From: Sipunculus nudus
Taxonomy: Eukaryota; Annelida; Sipuncula; Golfingiida; Sipunculidae
Length of the DNA: 64,000 nucleotides
Reading direction: 5' to 3'
Assembly: GCA_026874595.1 (NCBI GenBank)
Contig: CM049306.1
Span: forward strand, 51,100,019 to 51,164,018
Made by a program: the position numbers and the translations under genes. Positions 1-13,300 of the stretch are shown one piece after another; the first letter of the stretch is position 1; every line of letters begins with the position of its first letter. A model generated the notes under the pieces. It was not told where the DNA came from. It did no database searches and saw nothing but the letters and a program-made list of their open reading frames with translations.

Positions 1-1019
1 AGAAAAATATAACACCAGAATTATGTAATCATGATGAAGTATAAATGTCTATATTTTATCAGATAAAAAACACACCAGTTAGTATAGTTGTCATTGTGTG
101 CTGTGTGGAGAGCTCAGAGGGAAGGACACAAGGAAGTTAATTCATTTAAATTCTCTCTCCACACCAGTTTTTCCTGTTACAGATTGTACTGACAGAGAAA
201 TTAAAATGGGTCAAGGGCTGATACTAGCCATAACAAAGATCAATTTTTGAAAAGCTGTGTAAGTTTAACACTTGGGACCTCTCCTTGTATGCTTAAATCA
301 GGAATGCTCGCTCTTGTGGAAGTTTGGTCCATTTGTGTAAATACTTTGACAGTGTGGGGAACCTGATATTCTTTGTGGTTGATCAATTTGTTTCAGCATA
401 CATCTGTGTGTGCCTAGGTCCATATCAGTAACAGTTAATGAATAAAAAATTATGGCATGACCATGAATTGCATTATAAATTTCAGTCTCATATGTGTACC
501 AGTTTTATTTTGTCAATTTATGTTTTAGGTACAGCATGTAAAAGCAAAATTGTCTCTGGGTCATGCTTTTTTATCTAATGCCACTAAATGAAGTAATTTA
601 TAAATGTTTAAAACTAACATTAATTAGTTCATTTTTTTTTCAAATTATACTCAGTGTATGAGATACCTCTGTTGCCTATAATAAACCATCAGTAAAAAAA
701 AAATAAATAAAATTGGTCTTGTAATAAAGTAGATTTCAGAAGAGTTTCAGTTAGGAAAGTTCAAACCAAACTTTGAAAGTGAAGAAAAAAAAAAGAAAAA
801 AATTATATATTAACCTTTAGTAGTTAAGTATGAAAATTGAATTATTGGTATAAAAAAATGTTTAAATTGCCTGGTGAAAGGTTGTGGGGAAAGTGGCTTA
901 ATTAATTCATAAATTTTATTATAAAGACTGTTTGTAATCAATTGAATGGAAATCTTGTGATTTTTGTTTCTGATTTGTGTTCTTTATGACCTTGCTAGGT
1001 AATATGGTAGCATAGGAAA

Positions 1020-1029
1020 ATGGACAAGG
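1020..1029 (+). CDS. Possible first coding exon of SFMBT (tentative)
   Basis: An ATG in a strong context (AAAATGG) is followed after three codons by G|GTAAGA, a strong donor. It leaves one base of a codon, which is exactly what the exon at 5497 needs; the joined start would read Met-Asp-Lys-Ala-Gln-Gln. Phase agreement alone has a one-in-three chance of being accidental, and the true start may be an exon outside the window. Transcript data would decide. Confidence 0.18.
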
Positions 1030-2533
1030 GTAAGAACCGTTCGATTATCATAATTTATGCACCTCATGCTTGTGCTCTCAAACTGCAACATTGAATAAGT
1101 GGCTGTCAGAAATCTGATACTAAGACCTGCTTTTAGTCCGCATATATATCATCAACAGGTTCAGAAACATCTCTGGATATATATCTGCTTCTAATACATC
1201 ACTTTGCTCATCAGCTATTAGGTGCAACCTTTCTGTTTCAAAATTTCTGTTCTTTAAAGATTTATAAAACTGCAATCTTAATATGATTTTCAAATACTTA
1301 ATCACTTAAATTTTAGTTCCCTGTAATCTAGAATTTTATTGCTTTAATTTAAATCTCAATTAACAGACTCTTCGAATCTGCTGTACCCTGAAGTCAGGTT
1401 GTTTAATCTGCCATCCCATAAATTACGTGGTAACCTTTCATTCATAGCATCTACAATTTTATGGGGAAAAGTTTTAAGAAAATATAGCCAAGTGATTTTA
1501 TAAATGCTTATGTCAATAAGTGTTTTATTGAAATGAAAACTTTTCAAGTACAGTGGCATTTAAGACACAATGGCAATTTGAGCGGGTAATCACCCTTGCA
1601 TATCAAATTAAAGTGTAATTACCTGTAATTGGTGAAAGGGGACAAGTTTACAATTACCATCCTACAGGCAACTGACATCTGACCTACACTTTGGCTTTGC
1701 CTATCTTTGCTGTGGTGGCTTTTTATCTGATCAGTTGTATATGCTGGCATTCTGTTACATTATTACTATCTTTCACAAACGCTGCTTTATGTAAATATTT
1801 GTCCACCTGGTTTATTATAAATACAGGTATGCCATGTACTGTCTTGGTCTTTGATGGGTGTGTGTAGTTTTCCTTTGTCAATTTTATATGAAACTTCCTC
1901 TCATCTGAAGGTTGCTGTAAATTAGATGTTCATTCATCTGAGACAAGCTCATGTGACTTCAGAGTGTCTATGGCCACTCAAGTGTAAATGTTCCTTATGA
2001 TGACATGCAGGGAATTAACATAACCAAAGATGTTATGATAACTTAAAATACCCAACTCTTTGTAATGATTCAAATAATTTTCAGAAACATTTTACAAAGT
2101 CTTTCATGTTGTTCTATGAATTTTAGATTTAATGCCAAATTTAACACCATGTTGCCACAATAAAACTTAAATATGATACATGCTTTTGAAATCATATTTT
2201 TCAGTTTAAGAAATTGAGAATATTAGCCCTTACATTAATTTGACACAAAACTTAATGTAAAGTAAATAAATGAGGCAGTTCCTGTTACTAAAGTGACTTT
2301 TGGTTGATGTATTTGGCAATGTAATCAGTTTGTTTGTTTAGAAGTAAATTTACACAATATCAGATTCTGCCATTATTGAACAGTTTTGGTTTAAGTATGA
2401 CAATCACTGAGTGAATTCACTGCAACTCTGAAAGCATTTATTTATTTTTTTTTATCTGTTAATTTCATGCTAACTTCTGCCTCTAATCACAGACATGGAC
2501 GTTCCATATTAGCATATCTTGTAAGTTGAATTG

Positions 2534-2536
<3 letters not shown>

Positions 2537-2594
<58 letters not shown>
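2537..2594. repeat. AT dinucleotide microsatellite
   Basis: Nearly perfect (AT)n of about 58 bp in the 5' flank or first intron of SFMBT. Length is probably variable between individuals. Confidence 0.95.
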
Positions 2595-2597
<3 letters not shown>

Positions 2598-4254
2598 TAT
2601 GGTTAGTACTGTATCATTGAATGTTTGAGGACCTGTCACCTGACTTACCACTCAAGACTAACCATGTCTTAAAAGTAATTGTTATCCACATCATGGAAAC
2701 GTTTGCCACGTATGAATGTGTTTAACTATGTTATATGTATGATAAATCAACAAAATATGTTATAAATGCAGTGTACATCAGCTGTATGGTGTAAGCATTA
2801 CATCACCAGGTTGATAATTACATTTTCCCTGAAGAGCTAAATATTAATGAAACTTAGGGTTTTAGTAAATTATACTAAATATGTATATTTACAGCACTTG
2901 GCTACTTAGCCTGGCCACATCAGTCTAAAAAATACAAGTCTGTAATAAAAAGCAAAATATAATAATAATTTAACTTTTCCTATCAAATATCTACTGGTAA
3001 CTAATATGTCTGTCGCATCAGGATGCCAACCTTGATATCAGTTCATTTTGTGGTTTTATATGCTATATAGTATTTAATGCTTTAATATCAGACAGATTCT
3101 ACAGGTATAAATTTTGCTGGTATTGTTGTTTACATTTATTGCAAGGAAATATTATAAGAATGCATGTGGTCTTGTGCACACGAATAGCATGTGATCCAAG
3201 TTTCATTTTAAACAATTTAAATTTCTATATGATATTTTTACTAAAAGTCAAATAAGCTGGTCAGCATTAGATTTGGATTGGCAGTTTCTTATTATACAAG
3301 GAAACGCAGCATAAACTATAACATTAATAACCTGGGATGTAATGTAAAATGTTCATTTATTACCACTCTCACTATTTTCCCATGATTACTTTCTCATAAT
3401 CCATTGTCAGGTAATGACTGGTTTAACTATCTGCTCATTATACAGTATAATTTTATCATTAACATTTCCATGCAGTTAAGTGCCAGTTCACTGATAATTT
3501 ACACACGCAGCCTATGACAATGTCAGCATCGCCATAGACCAGCCCATTGTTAACATTGCCATAGACCAGCACATTTTTATCACCAGCTTCTGTGTACTCA
3601 AATGATATTTTATATAAATTGGGTATGTTAATTTTTACAGATTATCCTTAAAAATACCAGAGAGAGGCTGAGTGAGCTGGTCACATGACCATGGTAACTG
3701 CCTGACATATTGTTTTTGGATAACTGAGGCACTCTGTGTAACACATCATTAATCATGTGTATGGCTTGCTGAGCCTAAAATGCATTATGTTTTCTATGTG
3801 GTTAGATATACAGCTGTTTTGAGCTGCCTGTGGTGCAAGGTTCAACAGTTTTGGTGCTATTCAAGTAATACAAAGAAAACACTGGTGAATGAATTTCCAT
3901 CTTGCCTCAGTCATCAGGGATTTGCTACAAGTTTCTTGAACATTATTTTTTTATACTGCCTACTGGTGTCTTCTTTGCTTTCAATATTTCACCTCCGGTT
4001 TAAAAAAAAATCTTGTGTACAGTGCCAATATGTTACTCTTTTGCCTGATCAAGTGTGATCTAAATGTGTCTTGAGATGTTGTTAATTTCTTTGTGTAGCA
4101 GTCTAACATTGAAAGTGAATATGGCAATGTAATGAAAACTGAGCCAAGATTACTTTTTGGTTAAATAAACATATATATTTATTTAAAAAAAATAACCAAA
4201 TGATCAGTATCCAGTTAAAATTGTTATGTGTCAATGATTTTTACTTATGTATCA

Positions 4255-4330
4255 CTAGCTGATAAACCCGGTATACTGGGCTTTTTACCGCGGTTTGGAA
4301 GATATATATTTACTGAGATATTGAATGTTG
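4255..4330 (-). mobile_element. Possible Helitron-like 3' terminus (reverse orientation)
   Basis: Read on the minus strand, a near-palindrome (4267-4280, built on GTATAC with CCC/GGG arms) is followed about 8 bases later by CTAG and then T. That is the order of a Helitron 3' end: hairpin, short spacer, CTRR, host T. The hairpin is short and the other end was not found, so this is weak. The sequence to its right (to about 4600) is less AT-rich than its surroundings. Confidence 0.25.
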
Positions 4331-4677
4331 GCTCATTTTTTTTATTATAAAAGGTAAAAGAAAAAATAGATTTTTAGTGGGATACTCTCGGAATACGATA
4401 TGTACAAATAATTTTTACTGTTATTTTGTGGCGCTGTGCTCGTGGCAAAAATCATATCCCGGTATGTTTACCTTAAAGACCTGGTCAGTGATGGTTTACA
4501 TTGCGAACCGGAATGAGACGCGGAGGCATACAGTGTTTCGTCGATATATGACTGGTTTCTATCGTTGGACGTATAAAGAATAGGTTGATGTGAGGAACAC
4601 ATTAGATTAATTAAATGTACGTTGCAAGGAAACTGTTCCTGAAGAAGGAAACAGAAATATGCATACACAGTAAGTAG

Positions 4678-4815
4678 CAGAAGCGGACCCAGCGAGACTC
4701 CATGCAGTGGGTCCGTATCCCATTTTCAGACCCCCGACACCACCCCATCCCTGTTCCTGTATTCGGGACCTTGAATTAGGTTTTGTCATTAATCCTCCTG
4801 GGTTGAACACTCCAT
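4678..4815 (+). mobile_element. Fragment of a hAT-like MITE family (GCGGAYYC termini)
   Basis: It begins CAGAAGCGGACCC and continues with runs of C, a GGGACCTTGA segment, TTGTCATTAATCCTCCTGG and a GGTTGAAC segment. The same order of motifs occurs at 40599-40784 and, in reverse, inside 29126-29875, so this is a dispersed family. No matching right terminus is visible, so this copy is probably truncated. Confidence 0.5.
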
Positions 4816-5496
4816 GTCATAAAGGGAGAAACATGTGTTTTTCTCCTTTACTGACCACGCACGTGGGTCAAATCCCTCATTGAAAGCAAGCGTTATTCAT
4901 ATGAACAATAGTCCTTAGTGTTAGAGGTTAAGTGACCACGATGCACGCATTCCGGTGATTGCCGAAGGCAGTTCGGCTGTGCTTGGTAAAAAAACGGAAA
5001 AATCACTCAAAATTATATGTATATTAAAAATTATTTATTTTCATATCACCTATGTCACTGCAGGGGATAATAACCTTTAAAATGATGTATGGCACAATAA
5101 TGTACACAACGCGGTTTTAGAGAACACCGCGAACAAATGTGAACTGAATTACTTTTATAAGTATTAGATTCAGTGTCATCTATTTGTTATTAGGGATGAA
5201 CTCTGAAAAATAAATTTGTTTTATTTTCAAATGTATAATTAATAAATTTAAATGGATATTTTATACTTGTAATTGATTTGTAATAATATTTAATATTCCA
5301 GAAAACAGGATGTTGGTTGGATGTTTAGTCACCATATCATTCCGTATTGAATAAATGCATCAGAACTGTTTAATACTAGATTATCCAGCTGTATCTAGAA
5401 AAATAATATGAGCTGTGTGGTTTTAATATGTATACATTAAATCTGTTTAATGTTAGGTTTAAAAATTTATACTTATCAAAGTGTTATCTATTGCAG

Positions 5497-7305
5497 CTCA
5501 GCAAAATGAGCTATGGAAGATTCTGTCTTCTAAAGTGACACCAGAGTTCATTGAGACTGACCTGACTGTCCCATTAGAGGAAGCAGCACGCCAGCAGGAG
5601 CTGGAGACTTTCAGCATGGCTAACAACCCCTCAACCCAGCCAGGGAACCAGCCCTCCAGTGCTGCACCTGTTAGTTTTCAGACTTTCTCACAGATGGCAG
5701 TACCAGCAAGGGCTGTTGGGGTGACAGTGCCTCAGTCAGTGGTTGGTCAAAACACTACTTTGTCTCAGATTCGAGGGGTTAACATTCAGAATATTCAGCT
5801 AGCTCCAGGGGCACCACCAGGAATGATGACTACACTGAATCCATCCACTTTGGTCACTGGTCAGACACTGCAGAGTCTGTCACATGGACCAGCAGCTGTT
5901 ATTAATGTGAATCAGCACACGGCTGCAGGGGCAACTGTTTTAGCTCAGCCCTTGCAAGTGATACCACTGCAGCATATTGCAACAAGTGGCACACACACTG
6001 TCCAGACTTCGCAAGGTAATATTAGTGGTATTATAATGCCTTTACAACAGCACAATATTGGTCGACTCCCTGTGCCTCCACTGAGTCAAGCTGGACCACG
6101 TACTATCCAGCCAAAACCACCTGGGGTTGTAGCAATACAACAACCAATACAGCAGCCTCGTCAGGGTAGGCCGATGGTACAACATGCACTCAGACAGCCT
6201 GTACCAGCTCAACCTAGCCAAGCAGAATGTACAACAGTTCTGAACCAACCAGCACACCCATCTCAGCTGAAGCGAATACGAGCCACAACCTCCATGGGGG
6301 CTCCAAGACAAGTGATCAATGTTCCCAGAGTTCCTGTCAGAGGAATGAGACAACCAAGACCAGCTCATTGTAATCAAACTCCCCAACAGCGACCAATGCT
6401 TACAGTACCGCAACAAGTTATAACAACCCGGCTAGCTGCCCCTGTTACTGCCATCAGTAGTACACAGTTAAGACCTATAGCTCCGGCACCTATGAAGGGC
6501 TCGGTGGGTCTTCAGATTATGAGCCAACCTGTGAAATTATCAGCACCCATCGTATCTAGTCCACAGGTTTCCATGGCACCTGCTGTTACTGTACAAACAT
6601 CCCTACCAGCACAGGGTATAAACACTGCAATCCCGATGGCTCCAAACACAAGCAACGTAACAGGAAGAACTGATTCAAATGTTGAACCCCTTAACCTCCA
6701 TATACAGTCTCCAGGGGCGGATGCAGCTACTTTGCTGGCAGACCTAGAGCCTGGAGAAATTGTCCGCCTACCGTACAAGTCAGACAGTCAACCCCCTGCA
6801 CTTATTCAAGTTGGTCAGATTGCCAGCAGTGCTGGTCATGGTAACACATTGGCTAACAGACCTCAGGGACTCCCCAGCCCTGTAGGTAATGTTGTTGTAT
6901 CAAGAACTGGTCTGATCGCAGCACCTCAGCATCACATACCTGTAGCAGCCAGACCTGAACTTGGCAAGCATGGGGTTGGTTACATTTCCAGCACTCTTAC
7001 CAGTCCAACAGCGACTTTTGTTGGTCCTGCACCTATACAGAGGGTCAAGGCCAGGCAAAGTCCAGTTCCACTCGCAGACCGAACAGAGACTGTTGTCCCA
7101 GCTAAACCTTTTGTGAAGAAAGATGTTAATCCTGTGCCAGATCCCAAGCCTATTAAAACAGAAGATTCACTCAGTCATTCAGATCAAGCAAAGTTTGTTC
7201 CTAAGGTTGAACCAAAGCTTGAAAAACCTACAGAGGAGAGTGGTGATCGTGTTGAGGTGCCAGATGGCCTGATACCCAAACAGCCCCCAGAACCATTGGA
7301 TACAG
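5497..7305 (+). CDS. SFMBT: SFMBT exon: long Gln/Pro-rich N-terminal region
   Basis: A single 1,809-nt exon. It opens with a charged, possibly helical stretch ([14 protein letters not shown], then [12 protein letters not shown]) and continues as low-complexity sequence rich in Gln, Pro, Val and Thr, with almost no Cys. This is the composition of a disordered regulatory region. Near the end KPIKTEDSL contains a textbook SUMO acceptor (Ile-Lys-Thr-Glu), and a Lys/Glu/Pro-rich acidic tail follows. Vertebrate SFMBT1/2 begin almost directly with MBT1, so they lack this extension; the fly protein has a long N-terminus too. The start at 5497 is set by the acceptor TATTGCAG, because no good upstream ATG shares the frame. 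The exon ends at ACAG|GTAAGA in phase 1. Confidence 0.95.
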
Positions 7306-10300
7306 GTAAGACCTGATTTACAGTGAATGAGTTTACATTTATTTTAGATTTCTGACAAATTCCCACTCTATTTATATTTACATTGCAGGCAATATCTTTT
7401 TCATATTTTTGTTGTATCTTCACTAAATTTTCAAAAGTTTTTACTGAGATGGTTTGCTCAAGGTAACTGGGAATCTTTGAAGCATAAAAACAAAATGCAA
7501 TGTTTGACCTGAAGGGAATCTAGCCATATGATGACCATTTAGGTGTCCATTTAGAGTGTGTTTTAGTGAGCCTGTAAACAATAAAGGGTTAAAATGAGTA
7601 TGCCCAGGGGGGGGGGGATATGTGTTGTTTTTCTAGATGTATAATGTTTGTTGCATTTTTCTTGTTTAATAAAAACAGCATATGTATTTTTTAGGATCTT
7701 TTATTTTAAAATAAGGTTTGATTATTTTTGTGACATAACAGAATTGTAAAGGTCTTGTAAGTGTATTAGATGTTTAACAGAAATGTGGGACAGTGTACCT
7801 GTGGTGTTTTAACAAATATTTTGAGGTGATAGTATGTACTTGCAGGTAGTGTTCCTATTGAATATGAAGAGGCAGAGTTTGTTTGGGGAGAATATCTTGA
7901 AGAGACTGGAGCGACAGCAGCCCCTCCTACGGCTTTTGCTCATGTAAGTTAATATCAAAGCAGTGAATAATTTATTTGTCCTAAAAGCAATTTGAAATGT
8001 TTTGAGAACTGTCTCCAATCATGAATCCACACAACATCAAACCACTGCTAATTTCAGCTAATTTCAGTCTAAAATAGCTTGTTAGTTTTCATATTGTCAG
8101 GCAATCATCCTCTGTAGGTTCCAATGAAATTTGTGCATTTTTTTCAAAGATATGGGGGTGGAGGGGTTCAGCTCTGGGACAATGGGTTACTTTGATTAAT
8201 TAAATGTGAGCTGTTGAATGAATGTTATTTTCACCTGTCAGAATATCACTGATATTTATTAACAGGTTGAGAGCAGTCTAGAAAGTGGTTTCAAAAAGGG
8301 CATGAAGGTAGAGGTACCAGTCAAAGGTCAACCAGACAGCTATTGGGTCGCTACCTTGGTGATGACTTGTGGTCAGCTGTTGAGGCTTCGCTATGAGGGC
8401 TATGGTGATGAAAGTACTGCGGACTTCTGGTTAGACATAATGTCATCTGAAAGTCATCCGCTGGGATGGTGCAGGGCCAAACAGAAGACACTGAAGCCTC
8501 CAGCTGGTAAACTATCACATCATCTTCTTCAATATGATCAGCTGACCTGTTCAAAATACATAAACAGGACTATCATGTTCCATAAAACAATAAAAGTGCA
8601 GTATAAAGAAAAAAGGAAATATTGTATAATGAATTACTGTAAGTAATATACAGAAACATAAAGAATGAAAATATCTGGTGATTTCCTCAGGAAAGAACCA
8701 TGTAGGTTAATTTATCATTTGGGCAACATTAACTTTTACAAAAATGTTTCTGGATGTAAATGCATTTGCAGGCTAAGTGGAGATTGAACTAATCTAGCTT
8801 ACTTCTGTAAATGGTAGGATTAGACCTGAGTGATACATCAATACTGATGCTTTATATGTATGTTTCTGTATGTTTATTTTTGAAAATGAATATTCATATT
8901 CTTTTATATGTTGTGTTGTGTTGATGAAAAAGGTCAAAGCAAATGCCTGAACTATGAAATTATTTACACATATATCATAGAGTTGTAAAAATGCATCAAA
9001 TAAATTGATGCATTGAATCACAACCCCTCAGTTAAATTGTAATCCATTCTCAATCACTGAATCCATTCTTGTGCCTTTACTACCCTGATACCCCTATGAG
9101 CTGTCAAATCAGACACACGTGTGGTCAAGGGTGTCTATAGTGTATGTGCCCCAGATCAAGTTTCAGCATCCATCTTTTGACCGTTTAGCTTGCATGGGAA
9201 AAAATGGTGGCTATATACTGAGGGAGAACTACATTGCTTCTTTACTTTGCAAAAGTAGCTAACATCCATGGTGGTAATGTTTACATATAGTTTAAAGATA
9301 TAAATTTTCTACAAAGGAAATGATTGATTCGAGAATTTAATAAAGAATATAAGAATCACTTATGGAATCAATTCTAATTCTCCTTACAATTCACAGGCCT
9401 TATTTTCTCAAGTAAAATGGTCAAATGTCATAAGATGCTTACTCAGTTAAACTGACCCTCAATAGTATGATTGCTGCTACATTTGCTTTTGGAAGATTCT
9501 CAACACAGTATTACACTGATTATAATCTGATTATGCTTCAGTGCTAGAGGAAAAACTTGGGAACTGGCATGAGCGGGTTGAGAAGCTATACAAGGAAGCT
9601 GAGACACCAGATGAGCATCTTCTGAATGGGGTAAGTATCTTACTTTGTAACTGTAAGCTGTGTAACCCACACTGACGTTGTAAACTTTGTAAGCCACATA
9701 GACCAAATACTGTAAAACCCAAAGGCTCCAGACACATCAGAACACTCGGGTATAACTGATAATGGCATCTACAGTCCTTTCTTTAAGTAAAGTTGTCAGT
9801 GGTGCAACCAGAAAAGTCTGAGCTCAGCTGCTGAAATATGCAGGTAAGAGACTTGTGAAACACAACTCTTAAGATAAGGTTACTCAAATCACTGAGGTTC
9901 CTGTGAGCTATATGATTTTAAGCAAAGGGTAATAAGAAGTTTTATGCCCATTGTGGTTAATTAATCCATGGTAGCTGCTTAGAATGTTTGTATTTTATAA
10001 GTAAAATAACTGGAATTTTTTATGACAGATATTATTACATTTGAAATTGGTATGTAGGTCATCTTAATTTTGTTTAAATGTTTACATTAGATTTGAAATG
10101 AAGTGTTTCATTATCGAGAGTGAAATTATTCCTTTGCAGAAGGGAGGATCAGCTCCAGTGGATCAGATCCAGACAGGGATGAGGCTGGATGTACAACACT
10201 CCATGGATCCACGCAAAGCGTGGGTAGCCACGGTGATAGAAAATGTAGGGGGACGTTTACTGTTAAGACTGGAGGGAATGGACACTGCCAGCCAGGATTT

Positions 10301-13300
10301 CTGGCTGTTTTATCTGAACGAGCGGGTACATCCCCTTGGATGGGCTAAGGAACATGGGCTGCAATATAAGCCCCCTCTAGGTAATATTGCATTCACAAAC
10401 ACACTGTAAGTAATCATATACGTCACGTTTAAGCTCTCCTCGACATTCATGGTTTATAACTATGGTAAGTCACAGTACTGGGAAGGGGCATCTTATGGTG
10501 CCCTTGGAGAGTCCCACAGCAAACCCTACCAGTTGTGGATGATTCATGACAATCAGCGGTTTAAAACTTCTGTGGGTCAATAAGCTCCACTGCAGTTTAT
10601 GCCACACCCTGATTTAATGAGGGTATAAACCATGCAGGCCAAAATTACAAGAGCTGTTTATGAAGGGACTCCTTATGGGATTTCATGTGATGGTAATTCC
10701 ACAAAAGATTACTGTAATTGATTTTAAATGCTGATACTATCTGTGTATTTGCATATCCCTGAAAACATGAAAGCACAAAAGTGCTGGTAAAGGAATTTTT
10801 TATGTTTTTAAACCTTTATCCAGAGGTTTTATCATTGCATTACAGAACTTGCCTCAGAGAAGGCAGCTGAAGAGGAGCATGAGAAATGGGAGAAAATCTT
10901 ACAAAATGCACTCAGTGACCCTGAGGGTGTTGCCATACCGGCTCATATTTTTAAGGTAATTATAATATCAGACATAAATAGATTTTGTATGTCTCAACAG
11001 AAAGGGCTCAAATAAAGTTAAAACTGAATCTAGAAGTAATAAAAAATTGACACATACATGCACGGTTTCTGTCACTTGTTTTTCCAGTAAACAATTATTA
11101 TAAACTGTATCCGCTATCTGCACACTTATTTCACATGTAATCCTGATTATGCTAAACTGGTTTACATTAGTCTGGAAGTGGTATGTAGTTTGCTTTACAG
11201 AAGCCTGAATTGGTTAATTCAGTACATCATGAGTTTGCTGTCATCCCTTAGTTGGTAATCTGATATACTGTAATGTTTACCTACAAAAATAAAACACTCT
11301 TTTGTGAAATGTATGGCATCTTTCATCATCCAATGTTGATTGGCATTTCAAAACCAACTTCACAGAGATTAGAAACAAATGTTCTTGTATGCACTTTGAC
11401 CTGGTTTACTGTAAACTGGATGAAAGTAAACCGAATTACAGTAGACCTTTCACATGGACTAGTGTTAACCGAACTGATGTGGATTAGTGTTGAAGTGCAG
11501 ACAGAGTAATCCGATTCTCAACCTGGAAATTTCCTAGTGCAGATATTGCCTTGCACAAGGATAGTCTCTCTCATATACATTTACTGTGAAACCCTTCAGG
11601 AATGACTGACCGTAACACAACTGAACAATTTCCAAATAATTATGCCCACAAATATGTCGATCCTGAAGAAATTTGAAGGGTTTGTATTTGATATATCCAG
11701 GATCAGAAGGTAGTTGGGCGACACCAGTTCCAAGTCGGCTGGAAGGTGGAGGCCCTGCATCCACAGGTCCCAAACCAGTTCTGTCCTGCCACTGTCACTG
11801 CAGTGCTCAATGAATACTACTTCATTGTCACCATCGATGACCTCTCAGCAGAGTGCAAGGACAAACCTGTCAGGATGTGTTGTCATGGCAGCAGCCGGGG
11901 AATATTTCCAGTACACTGGTGCAGTTATGAAGGGATACGACTCACAGCTCCGAAAGGTAGACCACTCTCAAATCTGAAACTGTAACAGCAGGGGAAGGAT
12001 ATATATGAAAAGCTCATCAAGAATGTGGCTATATAACTCATAATTGTCATTGTTGTTTTCTTTATTTGAGAATTGGACAGTTATCCATATATATAATTGT
12101 TTTATTTATTGTAATCATTAGCAGTATTTTGGATCCAAATACTTCACATATTATTCAGTGACAGTTTTGTGGTCATGGGACAAACATCCATGAGGCAACA
12201 GATTTACACTTGTTTTAAATTTTCAGAGCTCATTGTTTTTTTATTTAATTTTCAGTAATCACTGTTTCGTTCACTGTTCAGGTTGGCACAAACAGGACTT
12301 TTCCTGGACTGAGTACTTGACACACTGTGGAGCACAACCAGCCCCAGATGAAGTATTTAACAAGGTTAGTAGACTGGTTCAACAATGAGCTTTGGCTATT
12401 ACTCATATCAGCATCTGGCAGATTTTGATTTAAACCCATTAAGGACCAGAACAAATAATCCAGCACAATTAAAATCCTGTAGTTTCTATTATGTGTAAAT
12501 GTTAAAACTTAATTATTAGAGAGGTCTGAGGTGTGTTGAAGCCATTTTTCTAATAACATTTGATCACTGTCAAGGCAAAACATCGTAACTTTATGCATAA
12601 TTACAGGAGTAACAGTATGAGGTTTTAACTGAAAAGCTATATTGTAAAAGTGTAATATTATTTCAATTTTATCAGAGTAAAAATTTTGTACTGACAAAAC
12701 TTGTCTTCATTGTTTTACCCACATCAGATGTTTTAGGTTACAGTGACTCTGTGTGACATCATTGAATAGAACAAATATCTTATTTCCAAAGACAGAATGT
12801 ATCCCATAATGTGTAACCGTAGGTGAAAACTGTAAAGATCTGTCTGATATGGCAAAAATGAACATTTCCTATAGCATTTGGAAGATTGTAAAATAATTAA
12901 AATGTATGAGTCCATAAATTTTTTATTAGTATTTTTATGATGTTGTTATCTGTGATATTTTGCATTACTTTTGTAGCAAGTTGTTGAACATGAGTTTGAG
13001 AGAGGGATGAGATTAGAGGCAGTGGATCCTGAACACCCAAATCAGGTGTGTGCAGCCACCATCACTAGGATCATTGATCCATTGCTGTCGATCCATCTGG
13101 ATTCATCATCAAAGATAGTAGCAAACCATATTGTACCTGTCGACTCGCAAGAGATCTTTCCTGTCGGCTGGTGTGAGAGTAACAACTACCCGCTGAGGCC
13201 ACCCAGGAAGTTTGGTATGAGGCGTCACAGAGTAGCGGTGGTACCACCAGAGTAAGTCTTGCTTCTGTAGCTTAGTTCAGTGTCCTTCCTAAATGTCAAA

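Larger units (their letters stand above)
1..5496. other. 5' flank or intron upstream of the first certain SFMBT exon
   Basis: No exon can be supported here with confidence. The stretch is AT-rich with many short homopolymer runs, one long AT microsatellite, and a more GC-rich patch around 4250-4980 that looks like old mobile-element sequence. The first certain SFMBT exon begins at 5497 after a good acceptor (TATTGCAG) in the middle of a codon, so at least one coding exon must lie upstream, in this stretch or beyond the window. I searched for a Cys-rich FCS zinc finger, which the fly homologue has near its N-terminus, and saw none. Confidence 0.6.

Noticed and set aside
3780-4058. Cys-rich 92-codon frame as a possible FCS zinc-finger exon
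   Set aside because: Cysteine spacing does not fit FCS or another finger, the frame lacks good splice borders, and its composition is that of AT-rich non-coding DNA.
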